A model generated the notes under the pieces. That model was not told the DNA's origin, did not search any database, and saw only the letters and a list, made by a program, of their open reading frames with translations. From Pseudorhodobacter sp. E13 (GTDB taxonomy: Bacteria > Pseudomonadota > Alphaproteobacteria > Rhodobacterales > Rhodobacteraceae), in NCBI RefSeq assembly GCF_003991405.1, contig NZ_RPEN01000157.1, forward strand, positions 1 to 64,000: a stretch of DNA of 64,000 bases, written 5' to 3'. This document shows positions 53,008 to 61,285 of this stretch, in pieces. Within the stretch, counting starts at the first letter, position 1. Every line of letters begins with the position of its first letter. The translations under genes were made by a program, and so were the position numbers.

Positions 53008-54399
53008 ATGATCTTTATCGAACCCGGCCCCAGCCCGTTTCCGCGCGATGTCGGGCGCAACCAGTTGCGGCTGCGGACGCTGATCTTGCTGCGTTGGATG
53101 GCGATTGCGGGGCAATTGGCCGCCATCACTATCGCCTATTTTTACTTTGATCTGATGCTGCCGCTGGGGCTGTGCTATCTTGTGGTAGGGGCCTCGGTGA
53201 TCGCCAATCTGGTCTCGGCCACCATCTTTCCGGAAAACCGGCGGCTTTCTGAGATGGAAGCGATGGTGGTGCTGCTGTTCGATCTGGCGCAGCTTTCCTT
53301 CCTGCTTTACCTGACCGGCGGGCTGACGAACCCTTTTGCCTCGTTGATCATTGCGCCGGTCATCATTTCGGCTTCGGCGCTGCGGGTGCGGACAACGGTT
53401 GTGCTGGGCTTCATGGCGATCTGGTTGATCAGCCTTGCCGCGATTTTCAACTTTCCGCTGCATTTTGCCGATGGCTCCATGCTGTCGGTGCCGCGCTTGC
53501 TGGAGTTTGGGCTGTGGCTGTCGGTGGTCATCGGGATCTTGTTTCTGGGCCTGTATTCGCACCGGGTGTCGTCGGAAATTCAGTCAATGTCCGATGCGCT
53601 TTTGGCCACGCAGATGGCATTGGCGCGGGAACAGAAGCTGACCGATCTGGGTGGGGTGGTCGCCGCCGCCGCGCATGAGTTGGGCACGCCGCTGGCCACG
53701 ATCAAGCTGGTCAGTGCCGAGTTGATCGAGGAACTGGCCGACAGTCCCGAACTGCGCGACGATGCGCAATTGATCAAGGATCAGGCCGACCGCTGCCGCG
53801 ATATTCTGCGATCCATGGGGCGGGCGGGCAAAAGCGATCTGCATCTGCAACGCGCCCCGCTTGAAACGGTGTTGCGAGAGGCGGCAGAGCCGCATCTGGA
53901 CCGTGGCAAATCAGTGATCTTCAAGCTGCAGCCCTTGCAAGGCGGGACGGACCAGCAGCCCACCATTTTCCGCAAGCCCGAGTTGATCCATGGCATGCGC
54001 AACCTGATCCAGAACGCGGTGGATTTTTCCCAAAGCCGGGTCTGGGTGGATGCGGAATGGGGGCCAGAGGTGTTGACGGTGCGCGTGGTGGATGATGGCG
54101 AAGGCTATCCCAGCCATATCCTCGGCCGGATTGGCGACCCCTTTGTCACCAAGCGCAACGCGCCCCGGCAAAACCAAAGGCCGGAATATGAAGGCATGGG
54201 GCTTGGCCTGTTTATCGCCAAGACCTTGCTGGAACGGTCGGGGGCAGAGCTTTCCTTTGCCAATGGCACCGACCCGTTCCTGACCTCCAGCGAAAAGCCG
54301 GACCGCTGCGGCGCGATTGTCGAGGTGATCTGGCCTTTGGAAAAGATCGTCGCTCCCGATCAGGGCAGCCTCGGAGAGAACCTGCCCATCGCGCATTGA
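53008..54399 (+). CDS. regB: redox sensor histidine kinase RegB/PrrB/ActS
   Basis: The 463-residue product has six membrane segments, with the ubiquinone-binding motif GGLTNPF at 104-110. The phosphorylated His223 lies in AAAAHELGTPLATIK, and the redox-sensing Cys263 in DQADRCRDILRSM. They correspond to His225 and Cys265 of R. capsulatus RegB. ATPase motifs HGMRNLIQNAVDFSQ (N box), VVDDGEGYPSHIL and GMGLGLFIAKTLLERSGAE follow. It senses quinone redox state and phosphorylates RegA. The ATG at 53008 follows GAGG; the TTG at 52987 is discarded. Confidence 0.95.
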   Translation: MIFIEPGPSPFPRDVGRNQLRLRTLILLRWMAIAGQLAAITIAYFYFDLMLPLGLCYLVVGASVIANLVSATIFPENRRLSEMEAMVVLLFDLAQLSFLLYLTGGLTNPFASLIIAPVIISASALRVRTTVVLGFMAIWLISLAAIFNFPLHFADGSMLSVPRLLEFGLWLSVVIGILFLGLYSHRVSSEIQSMSDALLATQMALAREQKLTDLGGVVAAAAHELGTPLATIKLVSAELIEELADSPELRDDAQLIKDQADRCRDILRSMGRAGKSDLHLQRAPLETVLREAAEPHLDRGKSVIFKLQPLQGGTDQQPTIFRKPELIHGMRNLIQNAVDFSQSRVWVDAEWGPEVLTVRVVDDGEGYPSHILGRIGDPFVTKRNAPRQNQRPEYEGMGLGLFIAKTLLERSGAELSFANGTDPFLTSSEKPDRCGAIVEVIWPLEKIVAPDQGSLGENLPIAH

Positions 54400-54538
54400 C
54401 CGAAGGCCGCGCCGGCAGCGGGCCACAGTAGCGAAAAATCTATGAAAATGACGCGCTTTCTACGGCGCAGTTAACGTCACATTAACAAAATCCCCTTCTG
54501 GTTGTGGTTGAAACCGGAAGCATCGCCGAGGGGAAATT

Positions 54539-56140
54539 GTGACGTTTGATCCGCTATTGGCCTCGGGCCTGCTTGTGACAGGGGTTTTGTCGGCACTGGT
54601 GGGCGTTTTGTTCCTTGCTGCGCTTCAGAAAAAGCCAGCCATCGGGCGCGCATCGATTTTTGTGGAAGGCGGCAATACGGCAGAATATCTGTTTGATGGC
54701 GAGGTGTTGGTTGATGCAACCCCCACGGCGCGCAGCTTGTTGCCTTCATCTTGTCGGCGGGGGGCGGCGGTTTGGCCCGGCCTGCTGAACTATCTGGAAC
54801 ACCGCTTTCCCGGCGCAAGCGCGCGCATTGCCAACCTGCTGACCGAGGGCACGCTGGTGATGAGCACGGATCAGGACGGAGACTCCAACCCCTTGCTGTT
54901 GCGGGCCGAGATCAGGGGCGGGCTGACCCGGATCACGATCATGGATGCAGAAACCAGTCAGGCCCTGCGCGGGATGGACCCGCTGACCCGCCGCGCCATC
55001 CGCGAAGAGTTGGAGCAATTGCGCCAAATCTCGGCCATGGCACCGCTGCCGATCTGGCGTGAATCTTTGACGGGCGATGTGATCTGGGCGAATGCCTGCT
55101 ACCTTGATCTCGCTGCCGAACATCTGGGCGAGGAGGAGGATCTGACATGGCCGCTGCCCAAGCTGTTCGACCCATTGCCAGAAAGTGATACAGACAAAGC
55201 GGCAAGCAATGGGCAAAGGCAAAAGCTGACGCTGCGCAGCACCGGGCAGAATCGTTGGTTTGATCTGCGCGGCTATGCCGAGGGCAAAACCCGCCATGTC
55301 TACGCTCTGCCCATCGACGAAGCAGTCAAGGCCGAGGAAGGGTTGCGCGCCTTCATGCAGACGCTGACGAAAACCTTTGCACATCTGTCCACCGGGCTTG
55401 CGATATTCGATCAGGGGCGCAAACTGGTTCTGTTCAACCCCGCCTTGATGGACCTGACGGGCCTGCCGCCGGAACTGCTGATCCGCCGCCCCTCGCTGCC
55501 CGCCTTTTTCGACGCCATGCGCGAGAAATCCATGATCCCGGAACCGCGCAATTATAAAAGCTGGCGCAACCAGATCACCGATATCGAGGAGGCCGCCGCC
55601 AATGGGCTATATGAAGAAACCTGGAGCCTGCCCAGCGGCCAGACCTATCGCGTAACGGGGCGGCCACATCCGAACGGGGCGCTGGCTTTGTCATTCGAAG
55701 ATATTTCCACCGAAATGTCGCAAACCCGGCGCTACCGTGCGGATCTGGAGCTTGGGCAAGCGGTGATTGATGCGGTGGATGCGGCGATTGCGGTGTTTTC
55801 CGCCTCGGGTGTGCTTGTGATGTCCAACGCGGCCTATGCAAAGCTTTGGGGCCATGACCCCGCGGCCAGCCTTGGGGGGGAGGGCACGATTTCCATGCTG
55901 TGCAACTATTGGCGCACGGCCACGGCCCCTACGGCGCTGTGGGACCGGGTGGAGGATTACTCGACCCAGCTTGGCGAGCGCAGCAGTTGGCAAGACCCGG
56001 CCTGGTTCCCCGATGGACGCAGGATCACTTGCCAGTTTTCGCCGCTGGCAGGCGGGGCCACGATGGCAACCTTCCGGCTGGAAGCTGTTGATCCACAAGC
56101 ACAAGAGGGTTCGGTTTCGCAGGCGCGCAAATTGGCCTGA
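54539..56140 (+). CDS. membrane-anchored PAS-domain protein without an output domain
   Basis: The 533-residue protein starts at a GTG. It has one N-terminal membrane segment (LLVTGVLSALVGVLFLAAL) and a middle region with several PAS folds. The first covers about residues 160-240 and the second about 275-400 (TFAHLSTGLAIFDQGRKLVL). A third begins near 405 (AVIDAVDAAIAVFSASGVLV). No kinase, cyclase or HTH follows. It resembles the PAS_7 proteins common upstream of tsaE in Rhodobacteraceae. It probably acts with a separate partner or is a degenerate kinase. Confidence 0.8.
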   Translation: MTFDPLLASGLLVTGVLSALVGVLFLAALQKKPAIGRASIFVEGGNTAEYLFDGEVLVDATPTARSLLPSSCRRGAAVWPGLLNYLEHRFPGASARIANLLTEGTLVMSTDQDGDSNPLLLRAEIRGGLTRITIMDAETSQALRGMDPLTRRAIREELEQLRQISAMAPLPIWRESLTGDVIWANACYLDLAAEHLGEEEDLTWPLPKLFDPLPESDTDKAASNGQRQKLTLRSTGQNRWFDLRGYAEGKTRHVYALPIDEAVKAEEGLRAFMQTLTKTFAHLSTGLAIFDQGRKLVLFNPALMDLTGLPPELLIRRPSLPAFFDAMREKSMIPEPRNYKSWRNQITDIEEAAANGLYEETWSLPSGQTYRVTGRPHPNGALALSFEDISTEMSQTRRYRADLELGQAVIDAVDAAIAVFSASGVLVMSNAAYAKLWGHDPAASLGGEGTISMLCNYWRTATAPTALWDRVEDYSTQLGERSSWQDPAWFPDGRRITCQFSPLAGGATMATFRLEAVDPQAQEGSVSQARKLA

Positions 56141-56193
56141 CCACAGGGGGCTTCGCCCTTGCGCCGGGCGATGTGGCGCGTAAAACTGCACCC

Positions 56194-56673
56194 ATGTCAT
56201 CCCAGCCGCCCTTGTCCCTTTTCCTTGCTGACGAAAGCGCCTCAACCCGGTTGGGGGCGGTGCTGGCGGATGTGTTGCAACCCGGCGATGCGGTGTTGCT
56301 GCGCGGCGGCATCGGTGCGGGCAAGACCCATCTGGCGCGGGCCTTCATTCAGCATCGGCTTGGCCGGATGGAGGATGTGCCCTCCCCCAGTTTCACGCTG
56401 GTGCAAACCTATGACGCGGCAGGGGCCGAGATCTGGCACGCCGATCTTTACCGCTTGTCGCACCCGGATGAGGTGATGGAACTGGGGCTTGATGCCGCTT
56501 TTGACAGCGCGATTTGCCTTGTGGAATGGCCCGACAGATTGGGCGATCTGGCCCCGGCGACCGCGCTGAACATCGCGCTTTCCCCCAGCGGCGACGGAAG
56601 GCTGGCCGCGTGCAGCGGCGGGCGGCCCGGATTACTGGCGGCGATCAGCGCTGCATGGGGGCAAGATGACTGA
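56194..56673 (+). CDS. tsaE: tRNA threonylcarbamoyladenosine biosynthesis ATPase TsaE
   Basis: The product is 159 residues. Walker A GGIGAGKTHLARAF lies near residue 39. VPSPSFTLVQTYDAAGAEIW, HADLYRLSHPDEV and the Walker B-like ICLVEWPDRLGDLAP complete the TsaE pattern. It powers the TsaB-TsaD complex that modifies A37 of ANN-decoding tRNAs. The ATG at 56194 (MSSQPP) is preferred over 56173. It overlaps amgK by eight bases. TsaD is elsewhere in the window (44344). Confidence 0.93.
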   Translation: MSSQPPLSLFLADESASTRLGAVLADVLQPGDAVLLRGGIGAGKTHLARAFIQHRLGRMEDVPSPSFTLVQTYDAAGAEIWHADLYRLSHPDEVMELGLDAAFDSAICLVEWPDRLGDLAPATALNIALSPSGDGRLAACSGGRPGLLAAISAAWGQDD

Positions 56674-57676
56674 CCGCGCGGCCGCATCGCGGCAGTTCTT
56701 GCAACAGGCAGGCTGGGGCGATGCCGAGCGCCGCTTTCTGGCGGGTGATGCGTCTGACCGCAGCTATGACAGGCTGCACCGTGCCGGCGAAAGCGCCGTT
56801 TTGATGGATGCGCCACCCGGCAAAGGCGACGACCCCAAGGATTTCATCGCGATTGGCGCGCATCTGAACACGCTTGGCCTGTCGGCCCCGCGCATCCTTG
56901 CCAAGGATCTGGCACAGGGGTTCCTGCTGATTGAAGATTTGGGCGATGGCATTTTCGCCCGTCTGATCGCGGGTGACGCTAGCCAAGAAGCCACGCTTTA
57001 CGCCGCCGCCACCGATGTTTTGCTGCATATTCAATCCCATCCCGCGCCGCCCGCCCTGCCGGACCTGAGCGCGCGGGACTGGGCGCAGGCCGCCGCCTTC
57101 GCGCTGGATTGGTATCGGTTCGGCATTACCGGGGCGCGGACTGAAACGGATGTTTTTGTCGACATCCTGAACGGGCTGCTGCGTCGCCATGCCGATGGCC
57201 CGCGTGTGTTGATCCTGCGGGATTACCATGCCGAAAACCTGTTGTGGTTGCCGGGGCGCGCGAGTCTGGCGCGGGTTGGGTTGCTGGATTTCCAGCTTGG
57301 CCAGATGGGCCAGCCCGCCTATGATCTTGTGTCGCTGTTGCAAGACGCCCGCCGCGATGTCAGCCCAGAGGTTGAGGCCGCGATGATCCAGCGCTTTCAA
57401 GCGGCACGGCCCAGCCCTGAATTTGAGGCCAGCTATGCCGTGATCGGTGCCCAGCGCGCCTTGCGGATTCTGGGGATTTTCGCGCGGCTTTGCATGGTGG
57501 CGGGCAAGCCGCAGTATCTGGCGCTGGTGCCGCGGGTCTGGGGCCAGTTGCAGCGCAATCTGGCACATCCGTCGCTGTCGCCGCTTGCCGAATATTGCGC
57601 CCAGACCTTGCCGGAACCGACCCCCGACGCCCTTGAAAGGATTGCCGCCGAATGCGCGAAACACCGGATGCCGTAA
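56666..57676 (+). CDS. amgK: AmgK-like anomeric sugar kinase (N-acetylmuramate kinase)
   Basis: The 336-residue product is an aminoglycoside-phosphotransferase fold. It starts with the substrate-side FLAGDASDRSYDRLHRAGES, then VLIEDLGD-like FLLIEDLGDGIF and the catalytic loop ILRDYHAENLLWLPGR, followed by the DFG-equivalent GLLDFQLGQMGQPAYDLVSL. Followed directly by the murU-like gene, it fits AmgK. That enzyme phosphorylates N-acetylmuramate at C1 in the peptidoglycan recycling route that bypasses de novo UDP-MurNAc. It overlaps both neighbours (tsaE by 8, murU by 25 bases). Confidence 0.87.
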   Translation: MTDRAAASRQFLQQAGWGDAERRFLAGDASDRSYDRLHRAGESAVLMDAPPGKGDDPKDFIAIGAHLNTLGLSAPRILAKDLAQGFLLIEDLGDGIFARLIAGDASQEATLYAAATDVLLHIQSHPAPPALPDLSARDWAQAAAFALDWYRFGITGARTETDVFVDILNGLLRRHADGPRVLILRDYHAENLLWLPGRASLARVGLLDFQLGQMGQPAYDLVSLLQDARRDVSPEVEAAMIQRFQAARPSPEFEASYAVIGAQRALRILGIFARLCMVAGKPQYLALVPRVWGQLQRNLAHPSLSPLAEYCAQTLPEPTPDALERIAAECAKHRMP

Positions 57677-58359
57677 TGCTGTTTGCTGCCGGGTTCGGCA
57701 CGCGGATGGGCGCTTTGACGGCCAATCGGCCAAAGCCCTTGATCGAGGTGGGCGGCAAGGCCTTGCTGGATCATGCGCTGGCGCAGGTGCGGGGCGCGGG
57801 CCTGTCGCGGATTGTGGTGAACACGCATTACCACGCCGACCAGATCGCCGCACATGTGCAGAGCCAGCGCGATGTTCAGCTTTCGCCAGAGCCTGACCTT
57901 ATTCTGGAAACCGGCGGCGGGTTGCGAGCGGCCTTGCCTTTGCTGGGGGCTGGGCCGGTGTTCACGCTGAACACCGATGCCGTCTGGACGGGGGCGAACC
58001 CGCTGAAAACACTGGCGCAGGCGTGGGACGCGGGGCGGATGGATGCGCTTTTGCTGCTGGCCCCGCCGGACCGGATTGTCGGGTTTCGTGGCACGGGCGA
58101 CTTTATGCTTGGTGCCGATGGCCGGATTGAACGCGCCAAGGGGCGGGCCGGTTTGGCCTATCTGGGCGCGCAGATTTTGCTGCCGAAAGGGATTGAGGAT
58201 ATTGCCGAACCGGCCTTTTCGCTGAACCTGCTGTGGGACCGGATGATCGCTGAAGGCCGCGCCTTTGGTGTGCTGCATCCCGGCGGCTGGTGCGATGTTG
58301 GCCGCCCCGAAGGCATTCCCGAGGCCGAAGACCTGTTGCGGGGTGCGCATGTTTCCTGA
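57652..58359 (+). CDS. murU: MurU-like N-acetylmuramate-1-phosphate uridylyltransferase
   Basis: The 235-residue nucleotidyltransferase has the N-terminal signature MLFAAGFGTRMGALTANRPK (GxGTRM...RPKPLIEV) and VNTHYHADQIAAHV. ETGGGLRAALPLLG and FTLNTDAVWTG supply the metal-binding Asp, and the C-terminal WCDVGRPEGI follows. With AmgK it forms UDP-MurNAc from recycled sugar. It starts inside amgK and overlaps addB by 11 bases, so the whole tsaE-addA stretch is a compact operon. Confidence 0.88.
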   Translation: MRETPDAVMLFAAGFGTRMGALTANRPKPLIEVGGKALLDHALAQVRGAGLSRIVVNTHYHADQIAAHVQSQRDVQLSPEPDLILETGGGLRAALPLLGAGPVFTLNTDAVWTGANPLKTLAQAWDAGRMDALLLLAPPDRIVGFRGTGDFMLGADGRIERAKGRAGLAYLGAQILLPKGIEDIAEPAFSLNLLWDRMIAEGRAFGVLHPGGWCDVGRPEGIPEAEDLLRGAHVS

Positions 58360-61285
58360 CCCTCGTCCGCATGTGTTTGCCATGCCCCCCGGTGCCGATT
58401 TTCCCGCGCAATTGGTGCAGGGGTTGAAAAGCCGCATGGCGGGGCAACCGCCCGAGGCGATGGCCCGCGTGACGCTTTACGTCAACACCACGCGGATGAA
58501 GCGCCGGATCACCGAGATTTTCGTGGCTGGGGGTGCAAGCTTTTTGCCGCGCATCCGGTTGGTCACCGACCTTGCCGATACGCATCCGGCGGCGGGCCTG
58601 CCCCCTGCGGTATCGCCTTTGCGGCAACGACTGACGCTGGCGCAACTGATTGAACAATTGCTGCAACAGCAACCCGATCTGGCCCCACGCGCCGCGCTTT
58701 ATGATCTGGCCGACAGCCTTGCCACCTTGCTGGATGAGATGCAGGGCGAAGGCGTTTCGCCCGATGTCATCGCCGGGCTGGATGTGGCCAACCATTCCGC
58801 CCATTGGGCGCGCACCCGTGCTTTCATGGCCATCGTGGCGCAATTGCTGCAAGACCTTGCGCAACCCGACAGCCAGACCCGGCAGCGCAAACTGGTCGAG
58901 GCGATCGCCGCCTTGTGGGATGCCTCGCCCCCCCTTGATCCGATTATCGTTGCAGGCTCTACCGGGTCGCGCGGCACGACGGCGCTGTTCATGCAGGCGG
59001 TGGCGCGGTTGCCGCAGGGCGCGATTATCCTGCCGGGGTTTGATTTTGACATGCCCGCGCCGATCTGGGACGGGCTGGCAGACGCGATGACCGCCGAAGA
59101 CCATCCGCAATACCGGTTCTTCAAACTGGCGCGGCAACTGGGCATCACCCCGGCAGATGTGGCCCCTTGGGTTGACCACAGCGCGCCCAATCCGGCGCGG
59201 GCGCGCTTGGTATCACTGTCGCTGCGCCCGGCCCCGGTGACGGACCAATGGTTGACCGAAGGCAAGCACCTTCCCGATCTGGTGCAGGCCTGTGCCGAAA
59301 TGACGCTGATCGAGGCGCAAACCCCAAGGGCCGAGGCGCTGGCGATTGCGCTGATCCTGCGCGATGCGGCAGAGCGGGGGGTGACGGCGGCGCTGATCTC
59401 GCCCGACCGGGGGCTGACGCGGCAGGTCACTTCGGCGCTGGATCGCTGGGGCATTGTGCCGGACGATTCCGCGGGGCGGCCTTTGGCGCTGTCGGCGCCG
59501 GGGCGGTTCATGCGGCATGTGCTGGGGCTGTTTGAAGATCGGCTGACCGCCGAGGCGCTGTTGATCTTGTTGAAACATCCGCTGACGGCTTCGGGCGGGC
59601 CACGGGGGCCGCATTTGCTGTTCACCCGCAATCTGGAACTGAAGCTGCGCCGCTATGGGCCTGCCTTTCCGACCGGTGCGGATTTGATCGCTTGGGCAGG
59701 GGCAGAGAAGGACGCGGCGGTTTTGCCTTGGGCGCAGTGGTTGGCGGGGCTGCTGGATGGCATTGCGCTGGGCGCTGTGATGCCCTTGGCCGACCATATC
59801 GCGCGGCATCGGGCGCTGGCCGAGGCTCTGGCGCTTGGCCCTGCGGCATTGGCCACAGATAGCGAGTTGTGGCGCAAGGAGGCAGGTGAAGCCGCGCTGA
59901 AAATGCTGGTGGAGCTGGAGTCAGAGGCCAGCTATGGCGGCATCATGACCGCCAGTGATTACCGCCATCTGTTTGAGGCACTGTTGAACCGGGGCGAGGT
60001 GCGGGAAACCGTGCAGGCGCATCCGCGCATCATGATCTGGGGCACGCTGGAGGCACGGGTGCAAGGTGCGGAACTGGTGGTTCTGGGGGGGTTGAACGAT
60101 GGTATCTGGCCACAACTGCCACCGCCCGACCCGTGGATGAACCGCGCGATGCGGATGGAGGCGGGCTTGCTGCTGCCCGAACGGCGGATCGGGCTTTCGG
60201 CGCATGATTACCAGCAAGCGGTTTGCGCGCCGCAGGTGGTGATCAGCCGGGCCGTGCGCAACGCAGAGGCGGAAACAGTGCCTTCGCGCTGGTTGAACAG
60301 ATTGACGAACCTGTTGGGTGGGTTGCCCGATCAAGGTGGTGCCGCGGCATTGAAGGCGATGCGCGCACGCGGGCAGGCCTGGCTTGCGCTGGCCGAAGCC
60401 TCGGAGCGGCCCGACCCGGTGGTGCCCAGCGCCAAGCGCCCTGCCCCGCGCCCCCCCGTTGCGGCGCGACCCGACAAACTGGCGGTGACGGGTATCAAGA
60501 CGCTGCTGCGCGACCCTTATGCGATTTACGCGCGTTATATCCTGCGGCTGTTCAAGCTGAACCCGCTGCGGCCATCGCCCGATGCCCTGCTGCGGGGGTC
60601 AGTGTTGCACAAGGTGTTGGAGAATTTCACCAAATCGCGGCCAGAGGGCGAAACCCGAGAGGCGGCGCGCGCGCGGCTGATCGCCGAGGCGACCGCCGTT
60701 CTGACGCAAGAGGTGCCTTGGCCCGCCGCGCGCGCGCTGTGGATGTCGCGCCTGCACCGGGCCGCCGATTTCTTTTTGGCGACCGAGGCTGATCTGGGCG
60801 GCGTGCCGGTTGTGGTGGAAAAGCAAGGCGCGGCCCCACTGACCGGCCTGCCCTTCACGCTGACCGCCAAGCCTGACCGGATTGATGCGCTGCCGGATGG
60901 GCGGGTGCATATATTCGACTATAAAACCGGAAGCCCGCCGACCAAAGATCAACAGGCGTTTTTCGACAAACAGCTTTTGCTGGAGGCGGCGATGGTCACA
61001 CGCGGCGCTTTTGCAGCACTTGATGGCCCGCGAGAGGTGTCTGGCATCACCTATATCGGCCTCGGTTCAAGCCCAAAACGTGAAACGACGACCCCGGATG
61101 AGGCCATGTTGGGCAAGGTTTGGGAAGAATTGCACCACCTTATCAGCAGCTATATGGACCCGTCGCGCGGCTATGTTTCACGGCGCGCGATGCATGGAGA
61201 GCGGTTTCCCGGTGACTATGACCACCTTGCCCGGTTTGGCGAATGGGAAATGACGGATGTGCCCAACCCCGAGGATGTGACATGA
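58349..61285 (+). CDS. addB: double-strand break repair protein AddB
   Basis: The 978-residue product has the alphaproteobacterial AddB form. An N-terminal inactive helicase-like region (VNTTRMKRRITEIF, LPRIRLVTDLAD) is followed by segments such as VLGGLNDGIWPQLPPPDPWM and IGLSAHDYQQAVCAPQVVI. A C-terminal RecB-type nuclease domain contains VTGIKTLLRDPYAIYARYIL, GSVLHKVLENF, AKPDRIDAL and IFDYKTGSPPTK with the PD-(D/E)xK aspartate and lysine. With AddA it forms the helicase-nuclease that resects broken ends until it meets Chi. The ATG at 58349 overlaps murU. The upstream frame to 58265 is murU shadow. It overlaps addA by four bases. Confidence 0.93.
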   Translation: MFPDPRPHVFAMPPGADFPAQLVQGLKSRMAGQPPEAMARVTLYVNTTRMKRRITEIFVAGGASFLPRIRLVTDLADTHPAAGLPPAVSPLRQRLTLAQLIEQLLQQQPDLAPRAALYDLADSLATLLDEMQGEGVSPDVIAGLDVANHSAHWARTRAFMAIVAQLLQDLAQPDSQTRQRKLVEAIAALWDASPPLDPIIVAGSTGSRGTTALFMQAVARLPQGAIILPGFDFDMPAPIWDGLADAMTAEDHPQYRFFKLARQLGITPADVAPWVDHSAPNPARARLVSLSLRPAPVTDQWLTEGKHLPDLVQACAEMTLIEAQTPRAEALAIALILRDAAERGVTAALISPDRGLTRQVTSALDRWGIVPDDSAGRPLALSAPGRFMRHVLGLFEDRLTAEALLILLKHPLTASGGPRGPHLLFTRNLELKLRRYGPAFPTGADLIAWAGAEKDAAVLPWAQWLAGLLDGIALGAVMPLADHIARHRALAEALALGPAALATDSELWRKEAGEAALKMLVELESEASYGGIMTASDYRHLFEALLNRGEVRETVQAHPRIMIWGTLEARVQGAELVVLGGLNDGIWPQLPPPDPWMNRAMRMEAGLLLPERRIGLSAHDYQQAVCAPQVVISRAVRNAEAETVPSRWLNRLTNLLGGLPDQGGAAALKAMRARGQAWLALAEASERPDPVVPSAKRPAPRPPVAARPDKLAVTGIKTLLRDPYAIYARYILRLFKLNPLRPSPDALLRGSVLHKVLENFTKSRPEGETREAARARLIAEATAVLTQEVPWPAARALWMSRLHRAADFFLATEADLGGVPVVVEKQGAAPLTGLPFTLTAKPDRIDALPDGRVHIFDYKTGSPPTKDQQAFFDKQLLLEAAMVTRGAFAALDGPREVSGITYIGLGSSPKRETTTPDEAMLGKVWEELHHLISSYMDPSRGYVSRRAMHGERFPGDYDHLARFGEWEMTDVPNPEDVT

